64,000 nt of DNA from an uncultured Commensalibacter sp. Its GTDB lineage: Bacteria; Pseudomonadota; Alphaproteobacteria; Acetobacterales; Acetobacteraceae. The notes beneath the pieces are model-generated. The model saw only the letters and a program-made list of their open reading frames with translations, was not told the origin of the DNA and ran no database searches. The position numbers were made by a program, and so were the translations under genes. This document shows, piece by piece, positions 1-10,124 of the stretch; position 1 is the stretch's first letter; every line of letters starts with the position of its first letter. The DNA is taken from the NCBI GenBank assembly GCA_945266285.1, contig CALYOP010000002.1:248001-312000 (forward strand). Direction: 5' to 3'.

Positions 1-2
1 CT

Positions 3-344
3 TTACGTGCAGCATTACACCCCGATATTTTAGCAGCAGCTTGTTTCTATGCAACGAATGTTCATGATTCAACTTTGGGAGAAGGCCAGCATGATAATAC
101 TATCCAACGGTTGAGTGAATTAAAAGGCGAAGCATTATTTGTCTGGGGAAGGCAAGATCCGCATGTGTCATTTGAAGGAAGAACTTTAATTCGTTCACGT
201 TTGGAAGAAGCAAATGTTCACTATGAATGGCACGAATTTAATGCGCAGCATGCTTTTTTACGTGACGAGGGACCTCGTTATGACTCGTCATTGTTTCATA
301 CCTGTATGGGCTTGGTAAATAGCCTGTTTCAGCGGAATTTATAG
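3..344 (+). CDS. alpha/beta hydrolase (dienelactone hydrolase family), 5'-truncated by window edge
   Basis: Frame is open from base 3 (LRAALHPDILAAACFYATNVHDSTLGEGQHD...) and continues through the 75..344 ORF; GxxDPHVS...HAFLRDEGPRYD matches the C-terminal Asp/His region of DLH-type hydrolases. Confidence 0.75.
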   Translation, partial: LRAALHPDILAAACFYATNVHDSTLGEGQHDNTIQRLSELKGEALFVWGRQDPHVSFEGRTLIRSRLEEANVHYEWHEFNAQHAFLRDEGPRYDSSLFHTCMGLVNSLFQRNL

Positions 345-348
345 AAAT

Positions 349-390
349 CAGCCATCAGCAATAATAAAGCAGTCACCTTAAAGATGGCTG
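349..390 (+). terminator. putative intrinsic terminator after the hydrolase
   Basis: cagccatc ... gatggctg inverted repeat followed by tttta; long loop. Confidence 0.45.
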
Positions 391-610
391 TTTTAAGGGT
401 GAATCTCACCAATTGAAGTTTTGTATAAATTTGTTTGGAAATTTCACTTTGAAGAAGTGGGAAATATTAGTCGCTATCAAAAGCTATTAAAGCTGAAGCA
501 CCCTCAAATTTTTCATTAACGATTTATTAGCGTTTCTAACGAGAAATAATGGTGCTATTTTAATGTTCGCTATTTTTAGATTAAGCATTTTCTTATAGAA
601 AGGCTTCAAA

Positions 611-1930
611 ATGTCGAACTATTTTAATCAAGTTAATAAGATCAAATTCGAAGGTTCTAAAACCACCAATCCTTTAGCTTTCCGCCATTACAATGCTCAG
701 GAAATGATTCTTGGCAAAACTATGGAAGATCATCTTCGTTTTGCTGTTTGTTATTGGCATAGTTTTTGTTGGCCCGGCATTGATATGTTTGGTTCCAACG
801 CATTTAATTATCCTTGGCAGCGTTCTGGTGATGCGATGGATTGCGCAAAAGCCAAAGCAGAAGTTGCTTTTGAATTTTTTCAAAAATTAGGAGCATCTTT
901 TTATTGTTTCCATGATGCCGATGTTGCGCCTCAAGGGAATAATGTTAAAGAATATTTAAACAATCTTTCCGTCATGACTGATTTTCTTGCTGAAAAGCAG
1001 GAAAAAACCGGCGTTAAACTTTTATGGGGAACGGCAAACTGCTTTACGCATCCTCGTTATGGGGCGGGGGCTGCTACCAATCCTGATCCTGAAATATTTG
1101 CATGGGCCGCAACACAGGTTGTAGCTGCTATGAATGCTACTAAAAAATTGGGTGGTGTCAATTATGTGCTTTGGGGTGGAAGAGAAGGTTACGAAACGCT
1201 TCTAAATACGGATTTGCGTCATGAAAGAAACCAAATTGGCCGCTTTATGCAGATGGTAGTTGAGAATAAATATAAAATTGGTTTTGAAGGTACCTTGCTG
1301 ATTGAACCAAAGCCTCAAGAACCAACGAAACATCAATATGATTATGATGTTGCCACTGTTTATGGGTTCTTGAAACAATTTGGCCTTGAAAAAGAAATCA
1401 AAGTTAATGTCGAAGCCAATCATGCAACCTTGGCTGGTCATACTTTCCATCACGAAATTAAAACAGCGATTGACCTTGATATTTTGGGTTCGGTTGATGC
1501 CAATCGTGGTGATGCACAATTAGGTTGGGATACCGATCAGTTTCCTAATAGTGTCGAAGAAAATACCCTCGTTTTATATGAGATTATTAAAGCTGGGGGA
1601 TTTACAACGGGTGGATTGAATTTTGATGCCAAAGTTCGTCGTCAGAGCACTGATCCAAATGACTTATTTTATGCGCATATTGGTGCAATGGATGTCATGG
1701 CGCTTGCTTTGAAAAAAGCGGCGAAAATGATTGAAGATGGGCGTTTAGAAAAAGCGGTACAAGCGCGTTATGCTGGTTGGAATAAAGATTTCGCGCAGAA
1801 AATCCTCAAAGGAGAGATGTCACTTGCTGATCTAGCCAAATATACAGAAGAACATAATTTATCACCAACTCATCAATCTGGTCATCAAGAGTTATTAGAA
1901 AACATTGTTAATCAGATTATTTTTGACTGA
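611..1930 (+). CDS. xylA: xylose isomerase
   Basis: 439 aa; [40 protein letters not shown]-like, [36 protein letters not shown]. Confidence 0.97.
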   Translation: MSNYFNQVNKIKFEGSKTTNPLAFRHYNAQEMILGKTMEDHLRFAVCYWHSFCWPGIDMFGSNAFNYPWQRSGDAMDCAKAKAEVAFEFFQKLGASFYCFHDADVAPQGNNVKEYLNNLSVMTDFLAEKQEKTGVKLLWGTANCFTHPRYGAGAATNPDPEIFAWAATQVVAAMNATKKLGGVNYVLWGGREGYETLLNTDLRHERNQIGRFMQMVVENKYKIGFEGTLLIEPKPQEPTKHQYDYDVATVYGFLKQFGLEKEIKVNVEANHATLAGHTFHHEIKTAIDLDILGSVDANRGDAQLGWDTDQFPNSVEENTLVLYEIIKAGGFTTGGLNFDAKVRRQSTDPNDLFYAHIGAMDVMALALKKAAKMIEDGRLEKAVQARYAGWNKDFAQKILKGEMSLADLAKYTEEHNLSPTHQSGHQELLENIVNQIIFD

Positions 1931-1990
1931 TTTATTTGAATCCGGGCGATCATTTGTTTTTAGATAATCGAATTTTAAAAGAGTATTCTT

Positions 1991-3445
1991 ATGTATATTG
2001 GAATTGACCTTGGAACATCAGGCGTCAAGGCTATATTGCTTGATGGTCAGCAAAATGTTCTTGCCACACATACAGAAGGTTTGGCGGTTTCCCGACCGCA
2101 TCCCTTATGGTCGGAGCAAAATCCAGAAGAATGGTGGCGCGTTACAGACAAAATCATGCAGTCTTTGTCTCAACAGCATTCGCTAAAGGAAGTAAAAGCG
2201 ATTGGGCTGACTGGACAAATGCATGGAGCCGTTTTGCTAGGAGATCAAGGTCAGATTCTGCGTCCTGCTATATTATGGAATGATGGACGTAGTTTTGAAG
2301 AATGTCTCTGGTTGGAAAAAATGGTACCAACCTTAAGAGCGATTACTGGAAATTTAATGATGCCCGGTTTCACAGCTCCAAAAATATGCTGGGTTAGAAA
2401 CCATGAACCAGAGATCTATCGTCAGATTGATAAAGTCTTGTTACCCAAAGATTATCTGCGATGGAAAATGACCGGTGAATTTGCGTCTGATATGTCCGAT
2501 TCTGCTGGTACAATGTGGTTGGATGTAAAGAAGCGTGCTTGGAATGACGCACTTCTTTCTGCCTGTGGTTTGACACAAAAACATATGCCAATCTTATTTG
2601 AAGGAAATCAGATTACGGGTATCTTAAAATCTGACCTCGCATCTAGATGGGGGTTATCGGCTTCTGTAAATATTGTTGCTGGAGGTGGAGATAACGCAGC
2701 AGGCGCTATTGGTGTAGGGATCTGGCGTGCAGGTCAGGCGATGCTTTCTTTGGGTACATCGGGGGTTTATTTCGTCGTTAGTGATGGTTTTTTGTATAAT
2801 ACAGAAAAAGCCGTTCATAGCTTTTGTCATGCTTTACCCAATACATGGCATTTAATGTCGGTGATGTTGAGTGCGGCTTCCTGTCTTGACTGGGCAGTTA
2901 AGGCAACAGGAATAAAAGATGTTCCGACCTTGTTAGCTATTGCGGAGAAGAAAGGTTATGAACCTTCTCCGATTACCTTTCTACCTTATTTATCAGGAGA
3001 AAGAACGCCATATAACAATCCGAATGCTAAAGGTGTATTTTTCGGAATGACCCATCAACATGATTCCAGTGATCTTGCCCACGCTGTTGTTGAAGGGATT
3101 AGTTTGGGACTTGCACAATGTATGGAGGTTTTGCATGAAACAGGATTACAACCGGATCAAATAACTTTAATCGGTGGTGGTGCACGAAATCATTTCTGGC
3201 GGCAACTTTTATCAAATATTACAGGGCGTTCGTTGCAATATCGAGAAGGGGGAGATGTTGGCCCTGCGCTCGGTGCGGCACGTCTTGCACTTTTAAGTCA
3301 AAATCCGACCGTATCATTTGGCGAATTATTATCGGAATTGCCTTTGGAAGCAACCTATGATCCCGATATGACCATTTGTGATCATTATCAGGAAAAGATA
3401 CAATTTTTCAAAAAGTTGTATAAACAGCTGCAACCGTTATTTTAG
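1991..3445 (+). CDS. xylB: xylulokinase
   Basis: 484 aa FGGY kinase; MYIGIDLGTSGVKAILLD, GLTGQMHGAVLL, GGGDNAAGAIGVG. Confidence 0.96.
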   Translation: MYIGIDLGTSGVKAILLDGQQNVLATHTEGLAVSRPHPLWSEQNPEEWWRVTDKIMQSLSQQHSLKEVKAIGLTGQMHGAVLLGDQGQILRPAILWNDGRSFEECLWLEKMVPTLRAITGNLMMPGFTAPKICWVRNHEPEIYRQIDKVLLPKDYLRWKMTGEFASDMSDSAGTMWLDVKKRAWNDALLSACGLTQKHMPILFEGNQITGILKSDLASRWGLSASVNIVAGGGDNAAGAIGVGIWRAGQAMLSLGTSGVYFVVSDGFLYNTEKAVHSFCHALPNTWHLMSVMLSAASCLDWAVKATGIKDVPTLLAIAEKKGYEPSPITFLPYLSGERTPYNNPNAKGVFFGMTHQHDSSDLAHAVVEGISLGLAQCMEVLHETGLQPDQITLIGGGARNHFWRQLLSNITGRSLQYREGGDVGPALGAARLALLSQNPTVSFGELLSELPLEATYDPDMTICDHYQEKIQFFKKLYKQLQPLF

Positions 3446-3456
3446 AAAACAAATTT

Positions 3457-3496
3457 TTTAAAAAGCCAGAATTTTTAATATTACTGGCTTTTTAAA
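3457..3496. terminator. bidirectional intrinsic terminator between convergent xylB and DUF3297 gene
   Basis: tttaaaaagccag ... ctggctttttaaa perfect 13-bp stem. Confidence 0.8.
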
Positions 3497-3500
3497 GTGG

Positions 3501-3752
3501 TTATTCGTTTTCTTTTGATTCGCGTAAATAAACTTCAACCGGCCCTGTTAATTTCATCGTCATGGGTTTGCCATTACGGGTAACGGTATTCCCCACAGTT
3601 ACACGAATCCATTGTTCACTAAGGCAATACTCAAGAACATTGTCTTTTTCTACACCTTTAAAACGAATGCCAACCCCTTTTGTCAGCAGTTCTTCATTAT
3701 AATAAGGACTTTCAGGATCGGCGGATAGACGGTCAGGAAAAATTTCACTCAT
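3501..3752 (-). CDS. DUF3297 family protein
   Basis: 83 aa; MSEIFPDRLSADPESPYYNEELLTKGVGIRFKGVEKDNVLEYCLSEQWIRV. Confidence 0.85.
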   Translation of the reverse strand: MSEIFPDRLSADPESPYYNEELLTKGVGIRFKGVEKDNVLEYCLSEQWIRVTVGNTVTRNGKPMTMKLTGPVEVYLRESKENE

Positions 3753-3883
3753 AGTTCAACTTTCACGTTAGTCTTTATAAATATAGTTTACAGCTTTACA
3801 AAAAAAGGATTTTGTTGAGCAAGGGAATTTAACGCATAATTGCTCAATCATGAATCGTGCAAAAAAGGTTAAGGAGATTAATC

Positions 3884-6800
3884 GTGCGGCCAATGCAAAA
3901 GAAAAGTTGGAAAAATCTGCTATTAAGTACTGCGCTTGCTCAAATTGGGTTCATAGGGTTAGGACAAACAAATTTTACGCTGGCCGCAGAAAATCAAAGC
4001 TTAATGCGTTTTCCAACGATTCATGGAGATACGATTGCCTTTGTAGCACGAGGAAATGTTTGGACGGTCGCAAAATCGGGTGGAATAGCACATCGTATGA
4101 CCACCGATAGTGGCGAAGATCTTATGCCACGTTTTTCTCCTGATGGTCAGTGGTTGGCTTTTACTGGAAGTTACCAAGGTAATCGTGATGTTTATATTAT
4201 GCCTGCCAAAGGTGGTGCTGCGCAACGATTGACTTATCATTCGGATATTGTAGCGCAGGCTCCTGATCGTTGGGGACCAAATAATTTGGTAGTAACTTGG
4301 ACACCTGATTCAAAATCAGTCATATTTTTATCACGTCAAAATGCCTGGAATAGCTGGATAAGCCTTCCTTTCGAAGTTTCAGTTCAAGGCGGATTACCAA
4401 AACCCTTACCAATTGATCGTTCAGGATTTATGAGTTATGGCCCAAATGGACATGAAATTGCTTATACTCGTATTTATCGCGATTTCCGAACATGGAAACG
4501 CTATGATGGAGGGCTTGCACAAGATGTCTATACTTATGATTTTGAGAGTAAAAAGCTAAAACAACTTACGCATTGGAAAGGTACGGATACCATTCCAATG
4601 TGGTATGGTAATACGATTTATTTTCTTTCCGATCGTGATGCTAATCGTCGTTTAAATCTATGGGCATATGACCTTAGAAATGGCAAGGAAAGACAGATCA
4701 CCCATTTTGATGACTATGATATTGATTTCCCTTCACTTGGAGATCATGCAATTGTTTTTCAGCAAGGGGGTAATCTCTATGTAATGGATTTGCCGAATGA
4801 ACAATTGCACAAAATATCGGTGGTAGTACCCGATGATGGCACAAGAACAATGCCAAGATTTGTTGACGTTTCTGATGCTATTCGAACGACAGATTCTGCA
4901 CAACAACCTGATTATGCATTATCTCCTAATGGTAAACGGGCAGCTTTTGCAGCACGTGGTAATATTTTTACAGTTCCTGTTGAACATGGGGCGATCCGTA
5001 ATCTTACAAATACCAGCAAGGCAGATGCAGATCGTCCAGCGTGGTCACCTGATGGAAAATGGATTGCTTATACAACGGATATTAATGGGGAACAGAATAT
5101 TGCTATTCGTCCAGCATTAGGTGGTGAAGAGAAATTACTGACGCATTTTGTATCAGGATATTTATATAAACCTCGTTTCTCACCTGATGGGAAAAAATTG
5201 GTTTTTGCTGATGCTGCCCATCGTTTATGGATGATGAATGTCAATGGTGGAGATACTAAACAGATTGCTCAAGATCCTTATGCTGAAATGCATGATTTTG
5301 CATTTTCACCTGATAGTAAGTGGATTGCATATAGTTTAACACATAAGAACCAGCAAAAAACTTTGTGGGTTTATGATTGCGATTCAGGGCATTCTATTCA
5401 GTTAACTTCGGGTAAAAATAATGATTATTTACCTGTCTTTTCTCCAGATGGGAAATATCTGTATTTTGCTTCTAACCGTCATGAAAATACAGTTTTTGCC
5501 GATAATGAGATGAATGCCATCGCTTTAAAAAGTAGTGGTCTTTATATTGCAACCCTACAAAAGAAAACGCCGTCTCTTTTTGCTCCACGTTCAGATGAAG
5601 GACAGGAAGTTTACCCAACACCCAGTAAAAAAGAGGACAAATCTTCTTCACTTCAAAAGACAAATGTCCTTATAGAATCAGAAGGGTTTGAAGATCGTAT
5701 CGTTCCTGTTCCGATGGATGGGGGATTAATTACCGATATGCAGGCTGCAGGTGACAAGATTTATTATCTTGTCAGCCCACCGCAGATGATTGAAAGTAAT
5801 TTCCCAGAAGAGCAACCAACCTTGCATGTTTACGATTTAACCAAGCGTAAGGATGCTGTTATTGAAAAAAATATCGAAAATTATAGTTTTTCAGAAGCTA
5901 CGCAGAAAGTTTTATACAAAGGTAAAGATGGTTGGTTAATTATTGACGCTAAAGAAAAGCATGAAGCGGGTAAAAGCTTGAATGTGAATAATATGCGTAG
6001 TCTGTTTGTTCCTATCGAGGAATGGACAGAAATGTTCAATAATGCTTGGCGGCTTGAACGTGATCTTTTTGTTAATCCTCATATGAATGGACAAGATTGG
6101 CAAAAAATTCATGATAATTATGCTAAATTATTGCCGCTTGCAGGTTCTCGTTCTGATATTAATTACATTATCGGTCAGATGATCGGTGAGATTGGTAATT
6201 CTCATACTTATGTCGGTGGTGGAGATGATCAAAATCTTACAAAAGCTGTTCCTGTTCCATTAATTGGAGCCGAATTTGCATATGATAGCCATAAGCAACG
6301 TTATATCTTGGCCAAAATTTATCCAGGTGATAATAGTCGCGAGAAATATCGTAGTCCATTAACCGAACCTGGCATTGATGTGCATCAGAATGATATTCTT
6401 ATCTCGGTTAATGGTCAGGATATCAAAGGGCCCGTTAATCCCTATCGGTATTTTGTTGGTTCATCAAGTTTAATACAACTTGGTTTTGCCGATGCCAAAA
6501 CGGGAAAATTGAAACAGGTTGAAATCAAACCTATTGCTAATGAATTATCTTTGCGTGAAAAGGCATGGATTGATCATAATCGCGAAGTCGTTGATCGCTT
6601 ATCAGGCGGAAAAGTTGCTTATATCTATCTTTCCGATATGGAAGCATTGGGGATGGAACAATTTGTCCGTCAATTCTATTCGCAGCTGAATAAAGAAGCG
6701 TTAATTATTGATGACCGTTGGAATGGTGGCGGATTTATTGATCAAATTCTTTTGGAGCGGCTAAGACGGATTTTGATTGGGATGACGACTAATCGCATTG

Positions 6801-7237
6801 GAGGCACACAAACCTTGCCTCAACAATTAATTATGGGTCCTAAGGTAACACTGATTAATCAATATTCTGCATCAGATGGTGATATTTTCCCCTATTATTT
6901 CCGTAAATATGGTTTAGGAAAGCTTATCGGGCAACGAACTTGGGGGGGAGTGCGCGGTATTCGGGGCATGTGGCCTTTGCGTGATGGCGGTTATATCACT
7001 ATTCCTGAAGAAAGTATCTATGGATTACATTCAGAATGGATTATCGAAAACCATGGGGTAAAACCCGATATTGAAGTTGAAAATACACCTGAAGAGCTGT
7101 TATCGGGTCATGATCGGCAATTAGAAACAGCAGTAATGTATTTAAAGGATCAATTAGAGAAACATCCTGTTGCTACGCCAGATTCTCCTAGTTGGAAGAC
7201 TGCCTATCCGAAGGATGGAGAACCTTTTCAAAAATAA
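3884..7237 (+). CDS. Tricorn protease-like S41 family peptidase with TolB/WD40-like beta-propeller repeats
   Basis: SPDGxxxAF/Y repeats, PDZ-like region, C-terminal S41 core (DDRWNGGGFIDQ, NQYSASDGDIFPYYF, GQRTWGGVRGI); signal peptide. Start set to GTG 3884, in frame, 7 nt after AAGGAG (ORF track opens at 3857). Confidence 0.88.
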   Translation: MRPMQKKSWKNLLLSTALAQIGFIGLGQTNFTLAAENQSLMRFPTIHGDTIAFVARGNVWTVAKSGGIAHRMTTDSGEDLMPRFSPDGQWLAFTGSYQGNRDVYIMPAKGGAAQRLTYHSDIVAQAPDRWGPNNLVVTWTPDSKSVIFLSRQNAWNSWISLPFEVSVQGGLPKPLPIDRSGFMSYGPNGHEIAYTRIYRDFRTWKRYDGGLAQDVYTYDFESKKLKQLTHWKGTDTIPMWYGNTIYFLSDRDANRRLNLWAYDLRNGKERQITHFDDYDIDFPSLGDHAIVFQQGGNLYVMDLPNEQLHKISVVVPDDGTRTMPRFVDVSDAIRTTDSAQQPDYALSPNGKRAAFAARGNIFTVPVEHGAIRNLTNTSKADADRPAWSPDGKWIAYTTDINGEQNIAIRPALGGEEKLLTHFVSGYLYKPRFSPDGKKLVFADAAHRLWMMNVNGGDTKQIAQDPYAEMHDFAFSPDSKWIAYSLTHKNQQKTLWVYDCDSGHSIQLTSGKNNDYLPVFSPDGKYLYFASNRHENTVFADNEMNAIALKSSGLYIATLQKKTPSLFAPRSDEGQEVYPTPSKKEDKSSSLQKTNVLIESEGFEDRIVPVPMDGGLITDMQAAGDKIYYLVSPPQMIESNFPEEQPTLHVYDLTKRKDAVIEKNIENYSFSEATQKVLYKGKDGWLIIDAKEKHEAGKSLNVNNMRSLFVPIEEWTEMFNNAWRLERDLFVNPHMNGQDWQKIHDNYAKLLPLAGSRSDINYIIGQMIGEIGNSHTYVGGGDDQNLTKAVPVPLIGAEFAYDSHKQRYILAKIYPGDNSREKYRSPLTEPGIDVHQNDILISVNGQDIKGPVNPYRYFVGSSSLIQLGFADAKTGKLKQVEIKPIANELSLREKAWIDHNREVVDRLSGGKVAYIYLSDMEALGMEQFVRQFYSQLNKEALIIDDRWNGGGFIDQILLERLRRILIGMTTNRIGGTQTLPQQLIMGPKVTLINQYSASDGDIFPYYFRKYGLGKLIGQRTWGGVRGIRGMWPLRDGGYITIPEESIYGLHSEWIIENHGVKPDIEVENTPEELLSGHDRQLETAVMYLKDQLEKHPVATPDSPSWKTAYPKDGEPFQK

Positions 7238-7242
7238 ATAAA

Positions 7243-7278
7243 GAACGTGACCTTTCCACGATAAGAAAGGTTACGTTC
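7243..7278. terminator. bidirectional terminator hairpin between convergent genes
   Basis: gaacgtgacctttc/gaaaggttacgttc 14-bp stem with one G:U. Confidence 0.65.
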
Positions 7279-7280
7279 AT

Positions 7281-7892
7281 CTAATTTGTATCAAAAAGAT
7301 GATTTACAAAACATAGATTGAACCAGTTTTTGCTTTGAATACGATAAAGCCAATGTGGGCGTAAAGGATGTGAATAAGGTAAATCGGGATGATCAAAAGG
7401 TACTGCCGAACAAATCATTCCGAGGTTTTTCATTACAGCAATTGAACGGCGATTCTGAATCGTCGTAACGGCTACGATTTCTTGAAGATTTAAAATATTA
7501 AATCCGAATTCCATAGCGGCTATTGCACCTTCAGTAGCATAGCCTTTACCCCAAAATACAGAATCTAATCGCCATAGAATCTCAGTAGCCGGCGCAAAGG
7601 AAAAAGAGGAAGATACTTCTCTAAGTCCTATAAAACCAATAAAGGATTTGGTTTTCTTTAGTTCAACTACCCAAATTCCCCAATTTTTCTCCTGAAATTC
7701 ATTTTTTAGGCGATCGAATAAAATATTACTTTCCTGTGTTGATAATGTGTGAGGAAAATAATGCATAACCTGAGTATTCTTGTTTAGCTTTATCAACGCT
7801 TCCCGATCTTCTTCCTCCCACGGGCGTAATAATAATCGTTTAGTATTAAGGATAACGCTTTCTTTTACTGACGGATAATTGCTAATAACCAT
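7281..7892 (-). CDS. GNAT family N-acetyltransferase (RimJ/RimL-like)
   Basis: 203 aa; TKRLLLRPWEEEDREAL, VFWGKGYATEGAIAAMEFGF, NRRSIAVMKNLGM. Confidence 0.9.
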   Translation of the reverse strand: MVISNYPSVKESVILNTKRLLLRPWEEEDREALIKLNKNTQVMHYFPHTLSTQESNILFDRLKNEFQEKNWGIWVVELKKTKSFIGFIGLREVSSSFSFAPATEILWRLDSVFWGKGYATEGAIAAMEFGFNILNLQEIVAVTTIQNRRSIAVMKNLGMICSAVPFDHPDLPYSHPLRPHWLYRIQSKNWFNLCFVNHLFDTN

Positions 7893-7966
7893 GAATAAAA
7901 TCCATTATGGAATCATAGAATAGAATTTTCTATTACGTTATTAAAAAAGAGCCAACACCAAAATAT

Positions 7967-8299
7967 CTATTTAATAATACCGTACCCTTGAGCAAGATTA
8001 CACTCAGATTGTATTTTTCCATTAATAACGAGACATTTGTACCAACGGCCTTTATCTAAAATTAAGGCAGTTCCTTCTTCGTTAACGCAATTTTTTTTTA
8101 ATTCTCCGCTTTGGACATTACATTTTTTTAACTGGTTTCCGATTTTCTTGAAAAAATAACCATCTGCGGGGTTACAGTTTACCGTTGGACGACCATTGTA
8201 AAGCCAACATCTTCTATATTCTGCCCATCCTGATTCTGTTGAAAGGATCAGGAAACTGCTAACTACCCATAAAGTTATCAAACAACGCTTAAAGAACAA
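7967..8299 (-). CDS. hypothetical secreted protein with three C-x(3)-[NS]-G-x(5)-C repeats
   Basis: 110 aa; N-terminal signal peptide; repeats CWLYNGRPTVNC, CNVQSGELKKNC, CLVINGKIQSEC. Confidence 0.7.
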   Translation of the reverse strand: MFFKRCLITLWVVSSFLILSTESGWAEYRRCWLYNGRPTVNCNPADGYFFKKIGNQLKKCNVQSGELKKNCVNEEGTALILDKGRWYKCLVINGKIQSECNLAQGYGIIK

Positions 8300-8409
8300 A
8301 ATGATTAACCTTTAGTAAAGATAATTATTATAATAAAATAAAAACGTTTTTGCATAGTTTATCTAAACTATTTTGATAAGATAATTTTTGTTAAAAATAT
8401 AGTAGGGTA

Positions 8410-8874
8410 TTGAAGGTGAATTTTCGAATCGTATTTAAATTTATATTGCCATTCCTTGTAATGCCTTTTTGTTTGATAAACGCCCAAGCCGCTGATTTAA
8501 TTGATTCTACGCTTAAAAAAGATGCAACACTACAGGCAGGAAATCAAAGCATTACGTTAAAATTCAACGAGGAATTTGATCCATTTAGAGTTCGTATTCT
8601 TTTATTTGGATCTGATCGTTTGCCGATACTGATCCCAGCAACAGCTACTTTGGATCATAAGGCAGTTCAGGCAAATATTAATGCCAAAATAGGAGATTAT
8701 ACATTACAATGGCATGTCTGGAGTTGGAAGGGTACGGAATCATCGGGATCTATTCCTTTCTATGTAACGGATAATCCGAGTAATTATTCAACAGCTAATT
8801 TTAATCCTAATCCAGCAATTAAAGGACAGATCGGTAAAGCTGCTGAAAAGGCAGCCGTTAGCAATTCTAAATGA
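8410..8874 (+). CDS. CopC-domain (copper resistance-like) periplasmic protein
   Basis: 154 aa, TTG start; signal peptide ...INAQAADLIDSTLKKDATLQAGNQSITLKFNEEFDP; YTLQWHVWSWKGTESSGSIPFYV typical of CopC. Confidence 0.75.
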   Translation: MKVNFRIVFKFILPFLVMPFCLINAQAADLIDSTLKKDATLQAGNQSITLKFNEEFDPFRVRILLFGSDRLPILIPATATLDHKAVQANINAKIGDYTLQWHVWSWKGTESSGSIPFYVTDNPSNYSTANFNPNPAIKGQIGKAAEKAAVSNSK

Positions 8875-9449
8875 GGCCAGAAATCAGTATCATTTAACCG
8901 CATTTCAATAGCCATAGTGCCAAAAATCAAAATGGGGGTAAGCAAGGGTAAAATTAGTAAAGGCAATAAAATGGCACTTCGTCTTGTACCTAAAGTAATG
9001 CTGGCAACCATACCCCCAAGAAGTGACAGAGTTGCGGTTCCTATTCCTAGACAAAAAAGAAATACAGGAAGTGTATTCAAAGGTAGGTCAAACATGATTG
9101 CTACTGGAAAAGCAGCAATAAGTAAGGGTAAGCCTGTAATCAACCAATGACCAACGATTTTAGCGAAAGCAATATTATAGGCTGAGCTTCCCAGTAATAA
9201 TAATTGTTCTAAAGATCCATCTTCCAGTTCACTATTAAAAACGCGATCCAGTGGTAAGAGCGCTGAAAGCAGAGCGCAGACCCATAATACTCCAGGTGCA
9301 ATTTGTTGTAGGAATTGGGGAGAAGGGTTTAAGGCCAAGGGAAAAAGCGCCGTGGTAAGAACAAAAAATAGAATAGCGCCCAGCGTATCCGTTCCAAAAC
9401 GAATAGCCAGTCGCATTTCTCTTTGAATTAAGTAAAAAAACGTAAGCAT
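8784..9449 (-). CDS. ccmB: heme exporter protein CcmB
   Basis: 221 aa membrane protein; IQREMRLAIRFGTDTLGAILFFVLTTALFPLAL, LPLDRVFNSELEDGSLEQLLL; directly downstream of ccmA. Confidence 0.92.
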   Translation of the reverse strand: MLTFFYLIQREMRLAIRFGTDTLGAILFFVLTTALFPLALNPSPQFLQQIAPGVLWVCALLSALLPLDRVFNSELEDGSLEQLLLLGSSAYNIAFAKIVGHWLITGLPLLIAAFPVAIMFDLPLNTLPVFLFCLGIGTATLSLLGGMVASITLGTRRSAILLPLLILPLLTPILIFGTMAIEMRLNDTDFWPHLELLTAAFSAALPICPLIAGLGLKLAVE

Positions 9450-9479
9450 TAAAAACCAGGATTGATTATAAGGTGATGA

Positions 9480-10124
9480 TTAAGGTGCCGTAATCTCCAA
9501 TATTTTGGGATTTTTAAGCGGTAAAGGGATATGGGTTGTTGCAATAATCATTCCTCCCTTTTGCTGAAACTGATGAAATATTTCGCCAAGTTGAATAAGC
9601 GCCTTTGTATCCAAACCTGAAGATGGTTCATCTAATAACCATAATGACGCAGGTTTTAGTAAAAGACGTGCTAACGCAACGCGTCTTTTCTGACCTGCAG
9701 AGAGCATGCGCACAGGGATTTCAGCTAAATGGTCAAGTTGAACCGATTTTAATGCTGTTTCTATGCTGCTTTTGTAAATTGAGCTTGGCAACAAAAGATT
9801 TTCGCGCAAAGTCATGCTTGATTTTAAAGAGTCTTGATGTCCTAACCATGCAATCCGATTCATATGAGCAGAATAATCATCGGCAATATTTTGATTGTTC
9901 CATAGGATTTCTCCTGAATCGATTTTCCGAAACCCGGCTAGTAATCGTAGAAGCGTGCTTTTGCCGATTCCGTTAGGACCCTGAATGAGTAAAGATTCAC
10001 CAGCAGCGATGGAAATGTTGATATTTTTTAATATCAATACCTCGCCACGAAAGGCACTAACATTACGCACAGAAAACGTTTCGGTTGGAATTTCGGCAGA
10101 AATAACGGAATCCTTTCTATACAA
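9480..10124 (-). CDS. ccmA: heme ABC exporter ATP-binding protein CcmA
   Basis: 214 aa; Walker A GPNGIGKSTLLRLLAG, signature LSAGQKRRVALARLL, Walker B LWLLDEPSSGLD. Confidence 0.92.
   Translation of the reverse strand: MYRKDSVISAEIPTETFSVRNVSAFRGEVLILKNINISIAAGESLLIQGPNGIGKSTLLRLLAGFRKIDSGEILWNNQNIADDYSAHMNRIAWLGHQDSLKSSMTLRENLLLPSSIYKSSIETALKSVQLDHLAEIPVRMLSAGQKRRVALARLLLKPASLWLLDEPSSGLDTKALIQLGEIFHQFQQKGGMIIATTHIPLPLKNPKILEITAP

Noticed and set aside
8917-9150. 77-aa plus-strand ORF opposite ccmB
   Set aside because: Antisense to conserved CcmB transmembrane region; Lys/Gly-rich composition typical of shadow translation.
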